Assembly: GCF_028692895.1 (NCBI RefSeq)
Contig: NZ_JAQUWN010000008.1
Span: 1-44,673 of the forward strand
Length of the DNA stretch: 44,673 nucleotides
Direction: 5' to 3'
Source: Pseudodesulfovibrio sp.
GTDB lineage: Bacteria; Desulfobacterota; Desulfovibrionia; Desulfovibrionales; Desulfovibrionaceae
Below are positions 24,279-33,460 of the stretch, piece after piece; within the stretch, counting starts at the first letter, position 1; every line of letters starts with the position of its first letter. The position numbers and the translations under genes were made by a program. A model generated the notes under the pieces. That model had not been told where the DNA came from. It made no database searches and was given only the letters and a program-made list of their open reading frames with translations.

Positions 24279-27137
24279 ATGGTCCGCGCGGCGCCGAGGC
24301 GGCGCATCGAGCTGGACGACACCGGCATGGTCTGGCGTGTCGAGGCCGGGGCGGCCAGCGTCATGGTCGAGCCCGCGCCCGAGGCGGACCTGCCGCGCGC
24401 CTCCGCGACCCTGCGCCAGGCGCGGGAGGGGGACTGCATCTTCGGTTTTTCCTCTGGCGTCCTTTCGGGCCGCGTCCGCGTGTTTCTCGAATCCTCGCCC
24501 GGCACCCGGCTGGTCCCCATGATGGCCGAGGACTTCGTCCGCCGCTGCCGGGACAATCCGGAGGAGGCGGCCGCCATGCTCTCCGGCGCGGTGCGCCAGG
24601 TGGCCGCCCACGTCAGCCCGGACATTCCGCCGCCGTCCGTGGCCAAGATCCTCGCGCCCGGCGGAGAGTTCCGCCTGCCCTCCGGCGCGCGGGCCGCGGC
24701 CCTGTCCGAGCTGTGGTTCCGGGTGGAGGAGGGGAGCGCGGCCTACGGCGGGAGCGAGGCCCTGGGGCGGCTCGGCCGAGACGGCTTCCACCCCCTGGCG
24801 GGCAACCTCTGGGTGGAGATGGCCGGGGACGGGCGGCTGGCCTGCGTCTCCACCGGGGACGTGATCCGGGACGGGACCTTCCTCGACGCCTTTTCCGGCT
24901 TCGCGGCCATGGCCGTGGCCATGACCTTCGAGCGGTTTTCCGGCATGGCGCTGGCGAAGCTCCGCCACCTGGTGGAGAGCTCGCGCCATCGCGGCGAGGC
25001 GTTCTCCCGCGCCCTGGGCCGGGCCGCCGCCGTGGTGGACCCGGCGGCCGGGGCCGGAGCGGGCGCGCCGGGGGCCATCGAGGCCGTGCGCCTGGTGGCC
25101 GGGCGGCTGGGGGCAAGAGTGGAAGCGCCGCCCCGGCTGCGGCCGGACCTGGACGGTCAGGTCGAGGACATCCTGTCCCGCAACGGATTCTTCTCCCGCG
25201 AGGTGGACCTGTCGGGCGAGTGGTTCGCGGACGACAGCGGGCCGCTGCTCGGCTTCATGGCGTCGGGCAGGGGCCGGGAGGCCGTGGCCCTGCTGCCCGG
25301 GCGCAAGGGGTACGTCCTGGCCGATCCGTCGGGCGGCCGCCGGAAGGTCACCCCCGAGCTCGCCGCCGCCCTGGAGGGCCGGGCGCTCCAGTTCTATCCT
25401 CCGTTGCCCGACGGGGCGGACTCGCCCCTGGCCCTGGCCCGGTTCGCCTGCCGGGGCTGCGGCCGCGAGCTCGCGCTGGTGGCGGCCATGGGGTTCTTCG
25501 GCGGGCTGGCCGGGTTCGGCCTGCCCCTGGCCATGTCCGCCACCGTGGACCGGGTCATCGCCAACGGCGAATACGGCATGCTCGGCCAGATCGTCTTCGG
25601 CCTGCTCATGCTCGCCCTGGGCGCGGGCGTGTTCCGGATGGTCAAGAGCGCGGCCCTGCTGCGCGGCCAGACCCTGGCCCAGGTGGCCCTCCAGTCGGCC
25701 ATGTTCGGGCGGCTGCTCCGGCTGCCCATGGCGTTCCACCGGCGGTTCGCGGCGGGCGACCTTTCCAACCGGGCCATGGCCGTGGACGACATCCGCCACT
25801 CCCTGTCCGGGACCATGCTCGCCGGACTGCTCTCCTCGGCCTTCGCCCTGACCAGCCTGGCGCTTCTGGCCGTCTTTTCCTGGAAGCTGTCGCTGGTCGT
25901 GCTCGGCATCGTCGCCGCCTCCCTGGCCCTGACCGGGCTGTCCCTGAAGCGCCAAGCTCGCGCCCAGGGCCGGGCCCAGGACGCCATCGGCCACCTGGCC
26001 GGGCTGGAGCTCCAGCTCGTCACCGGCGTCAACAAGCTGCGCGCCGCCGGGGCCGAGGCCGGGGCCTTCGCCCGCTGGATGGAGAACTTCGCGGAGCTGC
26101 GCCGGATCGCCTACGCCATCGGCCGGGGCCGCAACGCGGTCACGGTCCACGCCACGGGGCTGCCGCTCTTCTGCTCCATCGCGGTCTTCGGCCTGTTCAT
26201 CCTCTCCGGACTGTACCGGGAGCTCTCGCTCGGCAGCTTCCTCTGCTTCAACGCCGCCCTGGGCCAGCTCACCGGAGCCGTGGCTTCCCTGGCCCAGGCC
26301 GGGACGTCGCTCCTTTTCCTCCAGCCCCTGTACCGCCGGGCCAAACCCATTCTGGAGGCCCGGCCCGAGAGCCACGCCGCCCTGGAGGACCCCGGCCCGC
26401 TCCTGGGCGCGGTGGAGGCCGTGGGCGTGGACTTCGCCTACCCCGGCGCGGCCGGGCCCACCCTGCGCCAGGTCGGCTTCCGGGCCGCGCCCGGCGAGTT
26501 CGTGGCCATCGTCGGGCCCAGCGGGTCCGGCAAGTCCACGCTGCTCAAGCTCCTGCTCGGGTTCCACCAGCCCTCGGCCGGGGCCGTGCTCTACGACGGC
26601 AAGCCCCTGCGCCGCCTGGACCCGGTCAAGGTCCGTCGCCAGATCGGCTCGGTCATCCAGAACGGCGAGCTCATCCAGGGCAACATCTATTTCAACATCA
26701 TGGGCGCGGCCAGGGACGCGGACGAGGAGGACGCCTGGGAGGCGGCCCGGCTCGCGGCCGTGGACGACGACATCCGGGCCATGCCCATGGGGATGCACAC
26801 CTTCGTGCCCCACGGCGGCTCGACCTTCTCCGGCGGGCAGAGGCAGCGGATCATGCTCGCCCGCGCCCTGTCGCGGAAGCCGCGCGTCTTCCTGCTGGAC
26901 GAGGCCACCTCCAGCCTGGACAACGCCAGCCAGGCCACGGTCATGCGCAACCTGCGCGGCCTCAACGCCACGCGAATCGTGGTCGCCCACCGCCTCTCCA
27001 CCGTGCGCGACGCGGACCGCATCTACGTCATGGACCGGGGCGCGGTGGTGGAGTCCGGCACCTTCGGCCAGCTCATGGAGCGGGACGGGCTGTTCGCCCG
27101 GCTGGCCTCGCGCCAGATGGACGGGAGCGGGCGATGA
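24279..27137 (+). CDS. Second NHLM-type ABC permease/ATPase
   Basis: 952-residue protein resembling the second ABC subunit of NHLM systems. A long N-terminal part of about 380 residues without a catalytic C39 triad contains a stretch reminiscent of a cyclic-nucleotide-like or degenerate peptidase-like domain; then a membrane domain starting near CRGCGRELALVAAMGFFGG and an ATPase with Walker A GPSGSGKSTLLKL, signature FSGGQRQRIMLARA and Walker B VFLLDEATSSLD. Both ATPases of the pair are intact. It starts one base after the previous stop and ends in an ATGA overlap with the next gene. Probably it forms a heterodimer with the C39 exporter; this follows from the family, not from sequence. Confidence 0.88.
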   Translation: MVRAAPRRRIELDDTGMVWRVEAGAASVMVEPAPEADLPRASATLRQAREGDCIFGFSSGVLSGRVRVFLESSPGTRLVPMMAEDFVRRCRDNPEEAAAMLSGAVRQVAAHVSPDIPPPSVAKILAPGGEFRLPSGARAAALSELWFRVEEGSAAYGGSEALGRLGRDGFHPLAGNLWVEMAGDGRLACVSTGDVIRDGTFLDAFSGFAAMAVAMTFERFSGMALAKLRHLVESSRHRGEAFSRALGRAAAVVDPAAGAGAGAPGAIEAVRLVAGRLGARVEAPPRLRPDLDGQVEDILSRNGFFSREVDLSGEWFADDSGPLLGFMASGRGREAVALLPGRKGYVLADPSGGRRKVTPELAAALEGRALQFYPPLPDGADSPLALARFACRGCGRELALVAAMGFFGGLAGFGLPLAMSATVDRVIANGEYGMLGQIVFGLLMLALGAGVFRMVKSAALLRGQTLAQVALQSAMFGRLLRLPMAFHRRFAAGDLSNRAMAVDDIRHSLSGTMLAGLLSSAFALTSLALLAVFSWKLSLVVLGIVAASLALTGLSLKRQARAQGRAQDAIGHLAGLELQLVTGVNKLRAAGAEAGAFARWMENFAELRRIAYAIGRGRNAVTVHATGLPLFCSIAVFGLFILSGLYRELSLGSFLCFNAALGQLTGAVASLAQAGTSLLFLQPLYRRAKPILEARPESHAALEDPGPLLGAVEAVGVDFAYPGAAGPTLRQVGFRAAPGEFVAIVGPSGSGKSTLLKLLLGFHQPSAGAVLYDGKPLRRLDPVKVRRQIGSVIQNGELIQGNIYFNIMGAARDADEEDAWEAARLAAVDDDIRAMPMGMHTFVPHGGSTFSGGQRQRIMLARALSRKPRVFLLDEATSSLDNASQATVMRNLRGLNATRIVVAHRLSTVRDADRIYVMDRGAVVESGTFGQLMERDGLFARLASRQMDGSGR

Positions 27138-28267
27138 GGGGGCTGGCCGCCTGGATCGTCTTCGGCCTCTCGGCCCTGGCCTGCCTGGTCTGGATCGGGG
27201 GCGGCGTGCGCGACGAGCTGCGCGAGGACCACGTCTTCCACCACGTCCTGGAGGACCGTCTGGCCCTGGCCGCCGCGTCGGGCGGGGAGCTGCGCATCGG
27301 CGTGGCGGGCGACTTCTCGGCCCATCCCGACATCCTGCGCGGGGCCGAGCTGGCCGCCGCCCGGCTCAACGCCGAGGGCGGCGTGCTGGGCCGCAAGGTC
27401 GTCCTGGCCTTGCGCGACGACCACGGCGCCGGCGAGGGCGCGCTGGAGGCGGCCCAGGCCTTCGCCCTGGACCCGGCCATTCCCTTCGTGGTCGGCCACA
27501 CCAGCCTCCGGCTCCTGGCCGGGGTGGCCCAGAACTACGCCTTTTACGGCGTGCTCGCGCTCTCGCCCAACACGGCGGGCACGGGCTACTCCACCGGCGC
27601 GTTTCCCCTGGTCTTCGGCAACGCCATGGACCCGGCCGATGTCGGCCGGGCCGCCTTGGACCTGGCCCTGCGCAAGGGCTGGAAGCGGGTGGGGCTGATT
27701 TACGGCGCGGGCGACCAGGGCGCGCGCCGGGCCCGCGAGTTCGAGTCGCTGGCGGACAAGCGCGGCCTGCGGGTGGCCCTCTCCTTCGGTTTCGAGGGCA
27801 GGGGCTCGGGCGTGGCCCGGCACATGGCGCGCTGGCGGCGCGAGCTGGACCTGGACGCCGTGTTCCTGGGCGTGGGCCGCGCGGACGAGCTGCCCCTCGT
27901 GGCCGCCTGCCGGGCCGTGGGCATGGGCTGCCCCTTCGTCTTTCTCGGCGAGCGGCCCGAGATCGCCCCGGCCAGCCGCCCGCTTTACGGCGTCCTCTAC
28001 TGCCCGGAGCAGGACCCGTCCGAGGGGTACGCGGCCTTTGCCGGGGAGTATGAGGCGCGCTTCCGCCGCCCGCCGGGGCGCGACGCCCTGCTCGGGTGCG
28101 ACGCCGTGCTCCTGCTGGGCCGGGCGGCCTCCCGCGCCGGGACCTGCGTGCCGGCGAAGGTGGCCGATGCCCTGCGCAAGGGCGTTCCCGGCTCCCTGTC
28201 CGGGACCCTGCGCTTCGACGCGCGCGGCTGCGCGGTCAAGCGCCCGCCCCGGTTCGTCGAGTTCTGA
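27134..28267 (+). CDS. LivK-like periplasmic binding protein coupled to NHLM exporter
   Basis: 377-residue protein of the type 1 periplasmic binding fold (branched-chain amino acid/amide receptor family). It has an N-terminal membrane segment (about 4-24, possibly a signal anchor; an imperfect lipobox-like LSALAC is present), then LRIGVAGDFSAHPDILRGAELAAARLNAEGG, the substrate-lobe motifs DDHGAGEG and VVGHTS, and the second lobe RKGWKRVGLIYGAGDQGARRAREF. The ATG lies in the stop of the second ABC gene. Import permeases of the Liv type are not nearby. It could sense a small ligand or serve as a receptor for the exporter; that is inference. Confidence 0.85.
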   Translation: MRGLAAWIVFGLSALACLVWIGGGVRDELREDHVFHHVLEDRLALAAASGGELRIGVAGDFSAHPDILRGAELAAARLNAEGGVLGRKVVLALRDDHGAGEGALEAAQAFALDPAIPFVVGHTSLRLLAGVAQNYAFYGVLALSPNTAGTGYSTGAFPLVFGNAMDPADVGRAALDLALRKGWKRVGLIYGAGDQGARRAREFESLADKRGLRVALSFGFEGRGSGVARHMARWRRELDLDAVFLGVGRADELPLVAACRAVGMGCPFVFLGERPEIAPASRPLYGVLYCPEQDPSEGYAAFAGEYEARFRRPPGRDALLGCDAVLLLGRAASRAGTCVPAKVADALRKGVPGSLSGTLRFDARGCAVKRPPRFVEF

Positions 28268-28292
28268 CCACCGTCCGCTTTCCGGAGCGCAA

Positions 28293-28321
28293 TTTACAAA
28301 AAGCGCGGCGCGGGCTATCGT
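28293..28321 (+). promoter_or_regulatory. Possible promoter of the oxidoreductase gene
   Basis: TTTACA (28293-28298, five of six to TTGACA) and TATCGT (28316-28321, four of six to TATAAT) at 17-base spacing, 27 bases before the ATG at 28349. Confidence 0.45.
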
Positions 28322-28348
28322 GGCGCGCGATACCGGGAGGTACAAGCC

Positions 28349-29344
28349 ATGAAAGCGATGATGCTGGAGCGGTTCGGCGAAGCCCCTTCCTTCGCCCTCC
28401 GCGACATCGAGCGGCCGGAACCCCGGCCCGGCGAGGTTCTTATCAAGGTCGCCGGGTCCAGCTTCAATCCCATCGACAACAAGATCGCCGCCCTGGGCGG
28501 CAAGCTCGGGTTCGCGCCCGCGCTGCCCGCCGTGCCGGGGCTGGACGTCTCCGGCGTGGTCGAGGACATCCCGCACTCCATGTCCCGGTTCCAGCCGGGC
28601 GACCGGGTCTTCGGCTGCGCGGGCGGGGTGGCCGACATGCCCGGCGCGCTGGCCGAATACATGGTGGCCGACGAGCGGCTCCTGGCCCCCGCGCCCAAGT
28701 GCATGGACCTGGCCGAGGCGGCCGCGCTCCCGCTGGTCTCCATCACCGCCTGGCTCGCCCTGTTCGAGCGGGCGAACCTCAAGCCCTGCCGGACCCTGCT
28801 GGTCCACGGCGGCGCTGGCGGGGTGGGCCACCTGGCCGTGCAGCTCGCCCAGCACGCCGGGGCCAAGGTCTTCGCCACGGTCTCGAACGAGGACAAGGCC
28901 GCCGTGGTCGAGAGCATGGGGGCCACGCCCATTCCCTATCGCGAGGTCTCCGTGGCCGACTACGTGGCCGAGCACACGGGCGGCGAGGGGTTCGACGTGG
29001 TCTTCGACACCGTGGGCGGCAAGTGCCTGGACCAGTCCTTCGAGGCGGCGGCATTGGGCGGCCAGGTGGTCTCCACCTCGACCCGCTCCAGCCATGACCT
29101 CTCGGCCATGCACGCCAAGGGGCTGACCCTGCACGTGGTCTTCATGCTCCTGCCGCTCGTCACCGGCGACGGGCGGCCCCTCTATGGCCGGATTCTCCAC
29201 GAGATCGCGGGGATGGTGGATGACGACGACCTGGCAGTGCTCCTGGACGGCGCGCGCTTCGACTACACCGAGGTGGCCGAGGCCCACCGCTACTGGGCCT
29301 CGGGCCAGGCCATGGGCAAGATCCTCCTCACCGTGGGCGGCTAG
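28349..29344 (+). CDS. Quinone-oxidoreductase-like MDR family protein
   Basis: 331-residue medium-chain dehydrogenase/reductase of the zeta-crystallin/quinone oxidoreductase branch. N-terminal GroES-like domain (SFNPIDNKIAALGG, PGLDVSGVVE, FQPGDRVFG) and an NADPH-binding Rossmann domain with VHGGAGGVGHLAVQLAQ. No structural zinc cysteine cluster is seen, which fits the zinc-free quinone reductase branch. It has its own Shine-Dalgarno (GGGAGG) and probably its own promoter; it stands between the peptide exporter and the adhesin locus with no visible link to either. Substrate unknown. Confidence 0.88.
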   Translation: MKAMMLERFGEAPSFALRDIERPEPRPGEVLIKVAGSSFNPIDNKIAALGGKLGFAPALPAVPGLDVSGVVEDIPHSMSRFQPGDRVFGCAGGVADMPGALAEYMVADERLLAPAPKCMDLAEAAALPLVSITAWLALFERANLKPCRTLLVHGGAGGVGHLAVQLAQHAGAKVFATVSNEDKAAVVESMGATPIPYREVSVADYVAEHTGGEGFDVVFDTVGGKCLDQSFEAAALGGQVVSTSTRSSHDLSAMHAKGLTLHVVFMLLPLVTGDGRPLYGRILHEIAGMVDDDDLAVLLDGARFDYTEVAEAHRYWASGQAMGKILLTVGG

Positions 29345-29345
29345 G

Positions 29346-29379
29346 GCCGGTGAGGGCATCCCGTGGAATCCCCACCGGC
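29346..29379. terminator. Hairpin after the oxidoreductase gene
   Basis: Stem of GCCGGTG/CACCGGC (29346-29352, 29373-29379) continued by GGG/CCC (29354-29356, 29370-29372) with one bulged base and a 13-base loop, directly after the stop codon. No T-run follows, so a factor-assisted terminator or mRNA-end structure is possible. Confidence 0.45.
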
Positions 29380-29437
29380 AACGTTGTGGAAAACTCCCGG
29401 AACCGGCGGTATTGCTTGCATAAATCCCAAATGGAAC

Positions 29438-29464
29438 TTGACAAAAAACATGCCTGGGTAAACA
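29438..29464 (+). promoter_or_regulatory. Possible promoter of the adhesin export operon
   Basis: A perfect TTGACA at 29438-29443 in an AT-rich stretch; the -10 is poor (TAAACA at 29459-29464, 15-base spacing). Weak -10 suggests activator dependence, or the true site is elsewhere in 29400-29480. Confidence 0.35.
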
Positions 29465-29549
29465 GTTGGGATTGCTACTCTAAGGAGTGATGGACGACGC
29501 GCCCCGTTGCGGGCCGCAAGGTCGCCCCGCCGGGGCCGAAGTGAGACGT

Positions 29550-32111
29550 ATGGCAGCAGACGACAAGAAGAGCATCCAGAACATCCAGGACGAACTTTTC
29601 CCGGACGCCGGCAAGCCGTCGCCGGGGGCGAAACCCGCCGCAGGGGAGGCCGCGCAGGCCCGGCCCGGCGACAGGCCGGCTCCGGTTGCGCCCGGCGGCG
29701 CGAAGGCTCCGGCAGGCGGTCAGGCGCAGACCAGGCCCGCTGCCGACGGCAAGCCCGGCCCGCAGGCCCAGGCGTCCGCCTCCCCGGCGGCGAAGCCCGC
29801 CCCGGCCTCCGGGCCGCAGGCGGCGGAGGTGGCCAAGGGGCCGGCCCCCAAGGCCGCTCCGGCGGCCGCGCCGAACCCGGCTCCCGGCGGACCCGCCGGA
29901 GGGCAGGCCGCCGGCCAGGGCGGTCCGGGACAGGGCGCGGGCCAGCGTCCGGCCGCGCCGGACATGGACAACGACGAGCGCCTCTCGCCCAAGGACATCG
30001 ACTATCAGCCGCCCCTGGTCATCTGCCTGTCCATCATCAGCCGGTTGATGGGCAAGCCCGTCTCCTCGGCCACCCTCAAGGCGGGCATCCCGCAGCAGGG
30101 CGGGGTCATCACGGCCGCCGCCATCGTCCGGGCGGCCGAGCGCATCGGCATCACGGCCAAGACCGTGCACCGCGAGAGCCTGCGCAAGATCACCAAGCTG
30201 GTCATGCCCTGCATCCTGCTCCTGCGCGGCGGCAACGCCTGCGTGCTCCTGGATACCGACGAGAAGACTGCCCGCGTGGTCATTCCCGGCCACGGCATGG
30301 ACGAGACCGAGACCCCGCTGGAAAAGCTGGAGGAGGAATACACCGGCTACGCCATCTTCTGCCACCGCATGTCCAAGCTGGACAAGCGCGCCAGCGAGCT
30401 CAAGCTGGTCAAGACCAAGCGCTGGTTCTGGGGCGTCATCCTCCGCTTCTGGCCCATCTACCGCCACGTCTTCGCGGCCTCGATCATGACCAACCTGATC
30501 ATCATCGCCGCGCCGCTGTTCACCATGAACGTGTACGACCGGGTCATCCCGAACAACGCCACGGACACCCTCTGGGTCCTGGCGCTGGGCATCGGCATCG
30601 CCTACGTCTTCGACTTCCTGCTCAAGAACCTGCGCTCCTATTTCGTGGACGTGGCGGGCCGCAACGCGGACGTGCTCATCGGCAGCCGGATCATGCAGCA
30701 CCTCATGTCCGCCCGGCTCGACTACATGCCGGAATCCGCGGGAGCGGTGGCCAACAACGTGCGCGAGTTCGAGTCGCTGCGAGAGTTCTTCAGCTCCTCC
30801 TCCCTGGTGGCGCTCATCGACCTGCCGTTCCTGTTCATGTTCATCGGGCTGATCCACTACATCGGCGGACCCGTGGCCTGGCCGGTCTTCATCGCCGTGC
30901 CCGTGGTGGTCCTCTTCGGGCTCTTCCTCCAGGTGCCGTTCCAGCACATCATCGAGAGCCACTACAAGGAATCCACCCAGAAATACGCGCTGCTCTACGA
31001 GATCGTCCAGGGACTGGAGACCATCAAGACGTCCATGGCCGAGGGCCGAATGCAGGCGCGCTGGGAGAACGTGGTCGGCCTGACCGCCCTGTCCAACAGC
31101 CGGACCAAGGTCATGGCCAACCTCTCCATCACCTTCTCGGTCTTCGTCACCCAGGTGGTCTCCGTGGCCATCGTCATCACCGGCGTCTACCTCATCGGCA
31201 AGGGCGAACTGACCGTGGGCGGGCTCATCGCCTGCAACATCCTGGCGGGACGGTCCATGGCCCCGCTTTCGGCCGTGGCCGGTCTGCTGGCCCGGTTCCA
31301 GCAGTCGCGCATGGCCCTCAAGGCCCTGGACCTGCTGATGGAGATGCCCTCCGAACGGCCCGAGGACAAGGAGACCTTCCACTACGGCGACATGGAGCCC
31401 TCCATCCAGGTGGAGAACGTCTCCTTCAGCTATCCCGGCACGGACAAGGCGGTCCTGAACGAGGTCAACCTGCTCATCCGGCCGGGAGAGAAGGTCGGCG
31501 TGGTGGGGCGCACCGGCGCGGGCAAGTCCTCGCTGGGCAAGCTCATCGTCGGCCTCTACCAGCCCGTGCAGGGCGCGGTGAAGGTGGGCAACATCGACCT
31601 GCGCCAGCTCGACACCGCGGTGCTGCGGCGCAAGGTGGGCTACATCTCCCAGGATTCGCTGCTCTTCTACGGCACGCTGAGGGACAACATCGCCTTCGGC
31701 CTGCCCGAGGCGGACGACCAGTCCATCAAGCACGCGGCCGAGATCGCGGGCGTCACGGATTTCGTCAAGGACCACCCGGCCGGGTACGGCATGATGGTGG
31801 GCGAGCGCGGCTCCTCGCTGTCCGGCGGGCAGCGACAGGCCGTGTCCATCGCCCGGGCCATCCTGCCCGATCCGGAGATCCTGATAATGGACGAGCCCTC
31901 CAGCAACATGGACAACCAGTCGGAGTACCGGTTCAAGGCCAAGCTGGAGCCGTTCATCAAGGACAAGACCGTCCTGGTCATCACCCACCGCCACTCCATG
32001 CTCGACATGGTGGATCGGCTGGTGATCATGGACAAGGGGCGCGTCGTGGTGGACGGCCCGAAGCAGCAGGTCCTGGACGGGCTGAGGTCCGGCAGGATCC
32101 GGGTCATGTGA
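29550..32111 (+). CDS. lapB: Type I secretion ABC transporter, LapB-like
   Basis: 853-residue inner membrane exporter for the large adhesin. Residues about 20-135 are a low-complexity Ala/Pro/Gly-rich extension, unusual for the family. Then a C39-like domain (PPLVICLSIISRLMGKPV) that has lost the catalytic His region (ACVLLD where the His would stand), as in LapB/HlyB types that do not cleave. Membrane domain from about RFWPIYRHVFAASI, then ATPase: Walker A GRTGAGKSSLGKL, signature LSGGQRQAVSIARA, Walker B ILIMDEPSSNMD. ATG at 29550 is chosen; an earlier GTG/ATG at 29487-29490 is in frame but has poorly spaced AAGGAG. The next gene follows after 7 bases. Confidence 0.9.
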   Translation: MAADDKKSIQNIQDELFPDAGKPSPGAKPAAGEAAQARPGDRPAPVAPGGAKAPAGGQAQTRPAADGKPGPQAQASASPAAKPAPASGPQAAEVAKGPAPKAAPAAAPNPAPGGPAGGQAAGQGGPGQGAGQRPAAPDMDNDERLSPKDIDYQPPLVICLSIISRLMGKPVSSATLKAGIPQQGGVITAAAIVRAAERIGITAKTVHRESLRKITKLVMPCILLLRGGNACVLLDTDEKTARVVIPGHGMDETETPLEKLEEEYTGYAIFCHRMSKLDKRASELKLVKTKRWFWGVILRFWPIYRHVFAASIMTNLIIIAAPLFTMNVYDRVIPNNATDTLWVLALGIGIAYVFDFLLKNLRSYFVDVAGRNADVLIGSRIMQHLMSARLDYMPESAGAVANNVREFESLREFFSSSSLVALIDLPFLFMFIGLIHYIGGPVAWPVFIAVPVVVLFGLFLQVPFQHIIESHYKESTQKYALLYEIVQGLETIKTSMAEGRMQARWENVVGLTALSNSRTKVMANLSITFSVFVTQVVSVAIVITGVYLIGKGELTVGGLIACNILAGRSMAPLSAVAGLLARFQQSRMALKALDLLMEMPSERPEDKETFHYGDMEPSIQVENVSFSYPGTDKAVLNEVNLLIRPGEKVGVVGRTGAGKSSLGKLIVGLYQPVQGAVKVGNIDLRQLDTAVLRRKVGYISQDSLLFYGTLRDNIAFGLPEADDQSIKHAAEIAGVTDFVKDHPAGYGMMVGERGSSLSGGQRQAVSIARAILPDPEILIMDEPSSNMDNQSEYRFKAKLEPFIKDKTVLVITHRHSMLDMVDRLVIMDKGRVVVDGPKQQVLDGLRSGRIRVM

Positions 32112-32118
32112 GGTGGGC

Positions 32119-33447
32119 ATGCGCAAGGAAAAATTCGCTAGGGAAACGCTGCTGTTCATGTCCGAGGTGGACCAGGCCATGTACGGCCGGGGCCGCCGCA
32201 TGGCCTACATGCTGTCCACCGCCATCCTGTTCATGCTGGCGGGCTTCCTGGTCTGGGCCAAGCTGGCCGTGCTCGACGAGGTCACGCGCGGCTTCGGCAA
32301 GGTCATCCCGTCCCAGCGGGTGCAGGAGATTCAGAACCTGGAGGGCGGCATCCTGAGCGAGATCTACGTCCAGGAAGGCCAAATCGTGCAGAAGGACGAC
32401 CTGCTCTGCCGGCTGCGCAACGAGCAGGCCGCGAGCTTCCTGCGCGACGCCCAGACCAAGGCGCTGGAGCACCGGGCCGCCATCGTCCGGCTCACCGCCG
32501 TGGTAGAGGACCACGCCCCGGTCTTCGATCCGGAGCTCAAGGAAAAGGCCCCGCAGCTCCTCCAGGACCAGTTGCGCATCTTTCATGCCCAGAAGGACCA
32601 GCTCGCCATCGAGCTCGGCGTCCTGAGGGACCAGTACGAACAGAAGGAATCGGAAGTCACCGAGATGGAAGGGCGGCGCAAGCAGCTCAAGAAATCCCTG
32701 GAGGTGGCCCAGAAGCAGCGCGACATCGCAAAGCCCCTGGTGGAGAAGCACATCCACTCCGAGCTGGACTACCTGGCCCTGGAGCAGAAGGTGCTGGAGC
32801 TCAAGGGCGACGTGGACGCCCTGACCCTGGGGCTGCCCCGGACCCGGCGGGCGGCCAAGGAGGCCCTGGGCCGCATCGAGCAGCGCAAGGCCGAGTTCCG
32901 GAGCCAGGCCCTGGAGGAGATCAACGAGCGGCGGCGCGAACTGCTCTCCATCAACGAGACCCTGGCCGCCGGGGGCGACCGGGTGACCCGCACCGACGTG
33001 CGCTCGCCGGTCAAGGGCGTGGTCAAGCACATCCTCATCAACACCCTGGGCGGCGTGGTCAAGCCGGGCGAGTCCATCATGGAGGTGGTGCCGCTCGACG
33101 ACTCCCTCCTGGTCGAGGCCAACATCAAGCCCTCGGACATCGCCTTCCTCCACCCGCAGCAGAAGGCCAAGGTCAAGATCACGGCCTACGACTTCTCCAT
33201 CTACGGCGGGCTGGACGGCACGGTGGAGAACATCAGCGCGGACACCATCCAGAACGAAAAGGGCGAGAGCTTTTACCTGGTCAAGGTGCGCACCAAGAAC
33301 AACGCCATCCTCTATCGGGGCGAGCGGCTGCCCATCATGCCGGGCATGACCGCCCAGGTGGACATCCTGACCGGAAAGAAGTCCGTGCTCGACTACCTGC
33401 TCAAACCCATCCTCAAGGCCAAGCAGAACGCGCTGCGGGAACGCTAG
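32119..33447 (+). CDS. lapC: Type I secretion periplasmic adaptor, LapC/HlyD-like
   Basis: 442-residue membrane fusion protein for adhesin export. Short cytoplasmic N-terminus, one membrane helix (about 28-50), AprE/HlyD hallmark VIPSQRVQEIQNLEGGILSE, a long coiled-coil region (about 100-280) and the second lipoyl half RTDVRSPVKGVVKHI, closing with the beta-barrel LPIMPGMTAQVDILTGKKSV. ATG at 32119 has a GAGG site; a GTG at 32113 is a weaker choice. It works between LapB-like ABC and the TolC-like protein encoded at 38042. Confidence 0.92.
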   Translation: MRKEKFARETLLFMSEVDQAMYGRGRRMAYMLSTAILFMLAGFLVWAKLAVLDEVTRGFGKVIPSQRVQEIQNLEGGILSEIYVQEGQIVQKDDLLCRLRNEQAASFLRDAQTKALEHRAAIVRLTAVVEDHAPVFDPELKEKAPQLLQDQLRIFHAQKDQLAIELGVLRDQYEQKESEVTEMEGRRKQLKKSLEVAQKQRDIAKPLVEKHIHSELDYLALEQKVLELKGDVDALTLGLPRTRRAAKEALGRIEQRKAEFRSQALEEINERRRELLSINETLAAGGDRVTRTDVRSPVKGVVKHILINTLGGVVKPGESIMEVVPLDDSLLVEANIKPSDIAFLHPQQKAKVKITAYDFSIYGGLDGTVENISADTIQNEKGESFYLVKVRTKNNAILYRGERLPIMPGMTAQVDILTGKKSVLDYLLKPILKAKQNALRER

Positions 33448-33460
33448 CGAGGGGACGTCC

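Noticed and set aside
22074-26990. A 1638-residue open frame antisense to the ABC genes
   Set aside because: It is the mirror of third-position GC bias; rich in Gly, His, Val and Gln and without motifs, while the plus strand has full Walker and signature motifs.
22013-28267. A 2084-residue open frame on the plus strand
   Set aside because: Only the end (from 27134) is a real gene. The rest is an out-of-frame shadow of the two ABC genes, rich in Arg, Gly and Pro with no domain pattern.
29475-32201. A 908-residue antisense frame over the LapB-like gene
   Set aside because: Same shadow effect; the sense frame has complete ABC exporter motifs.
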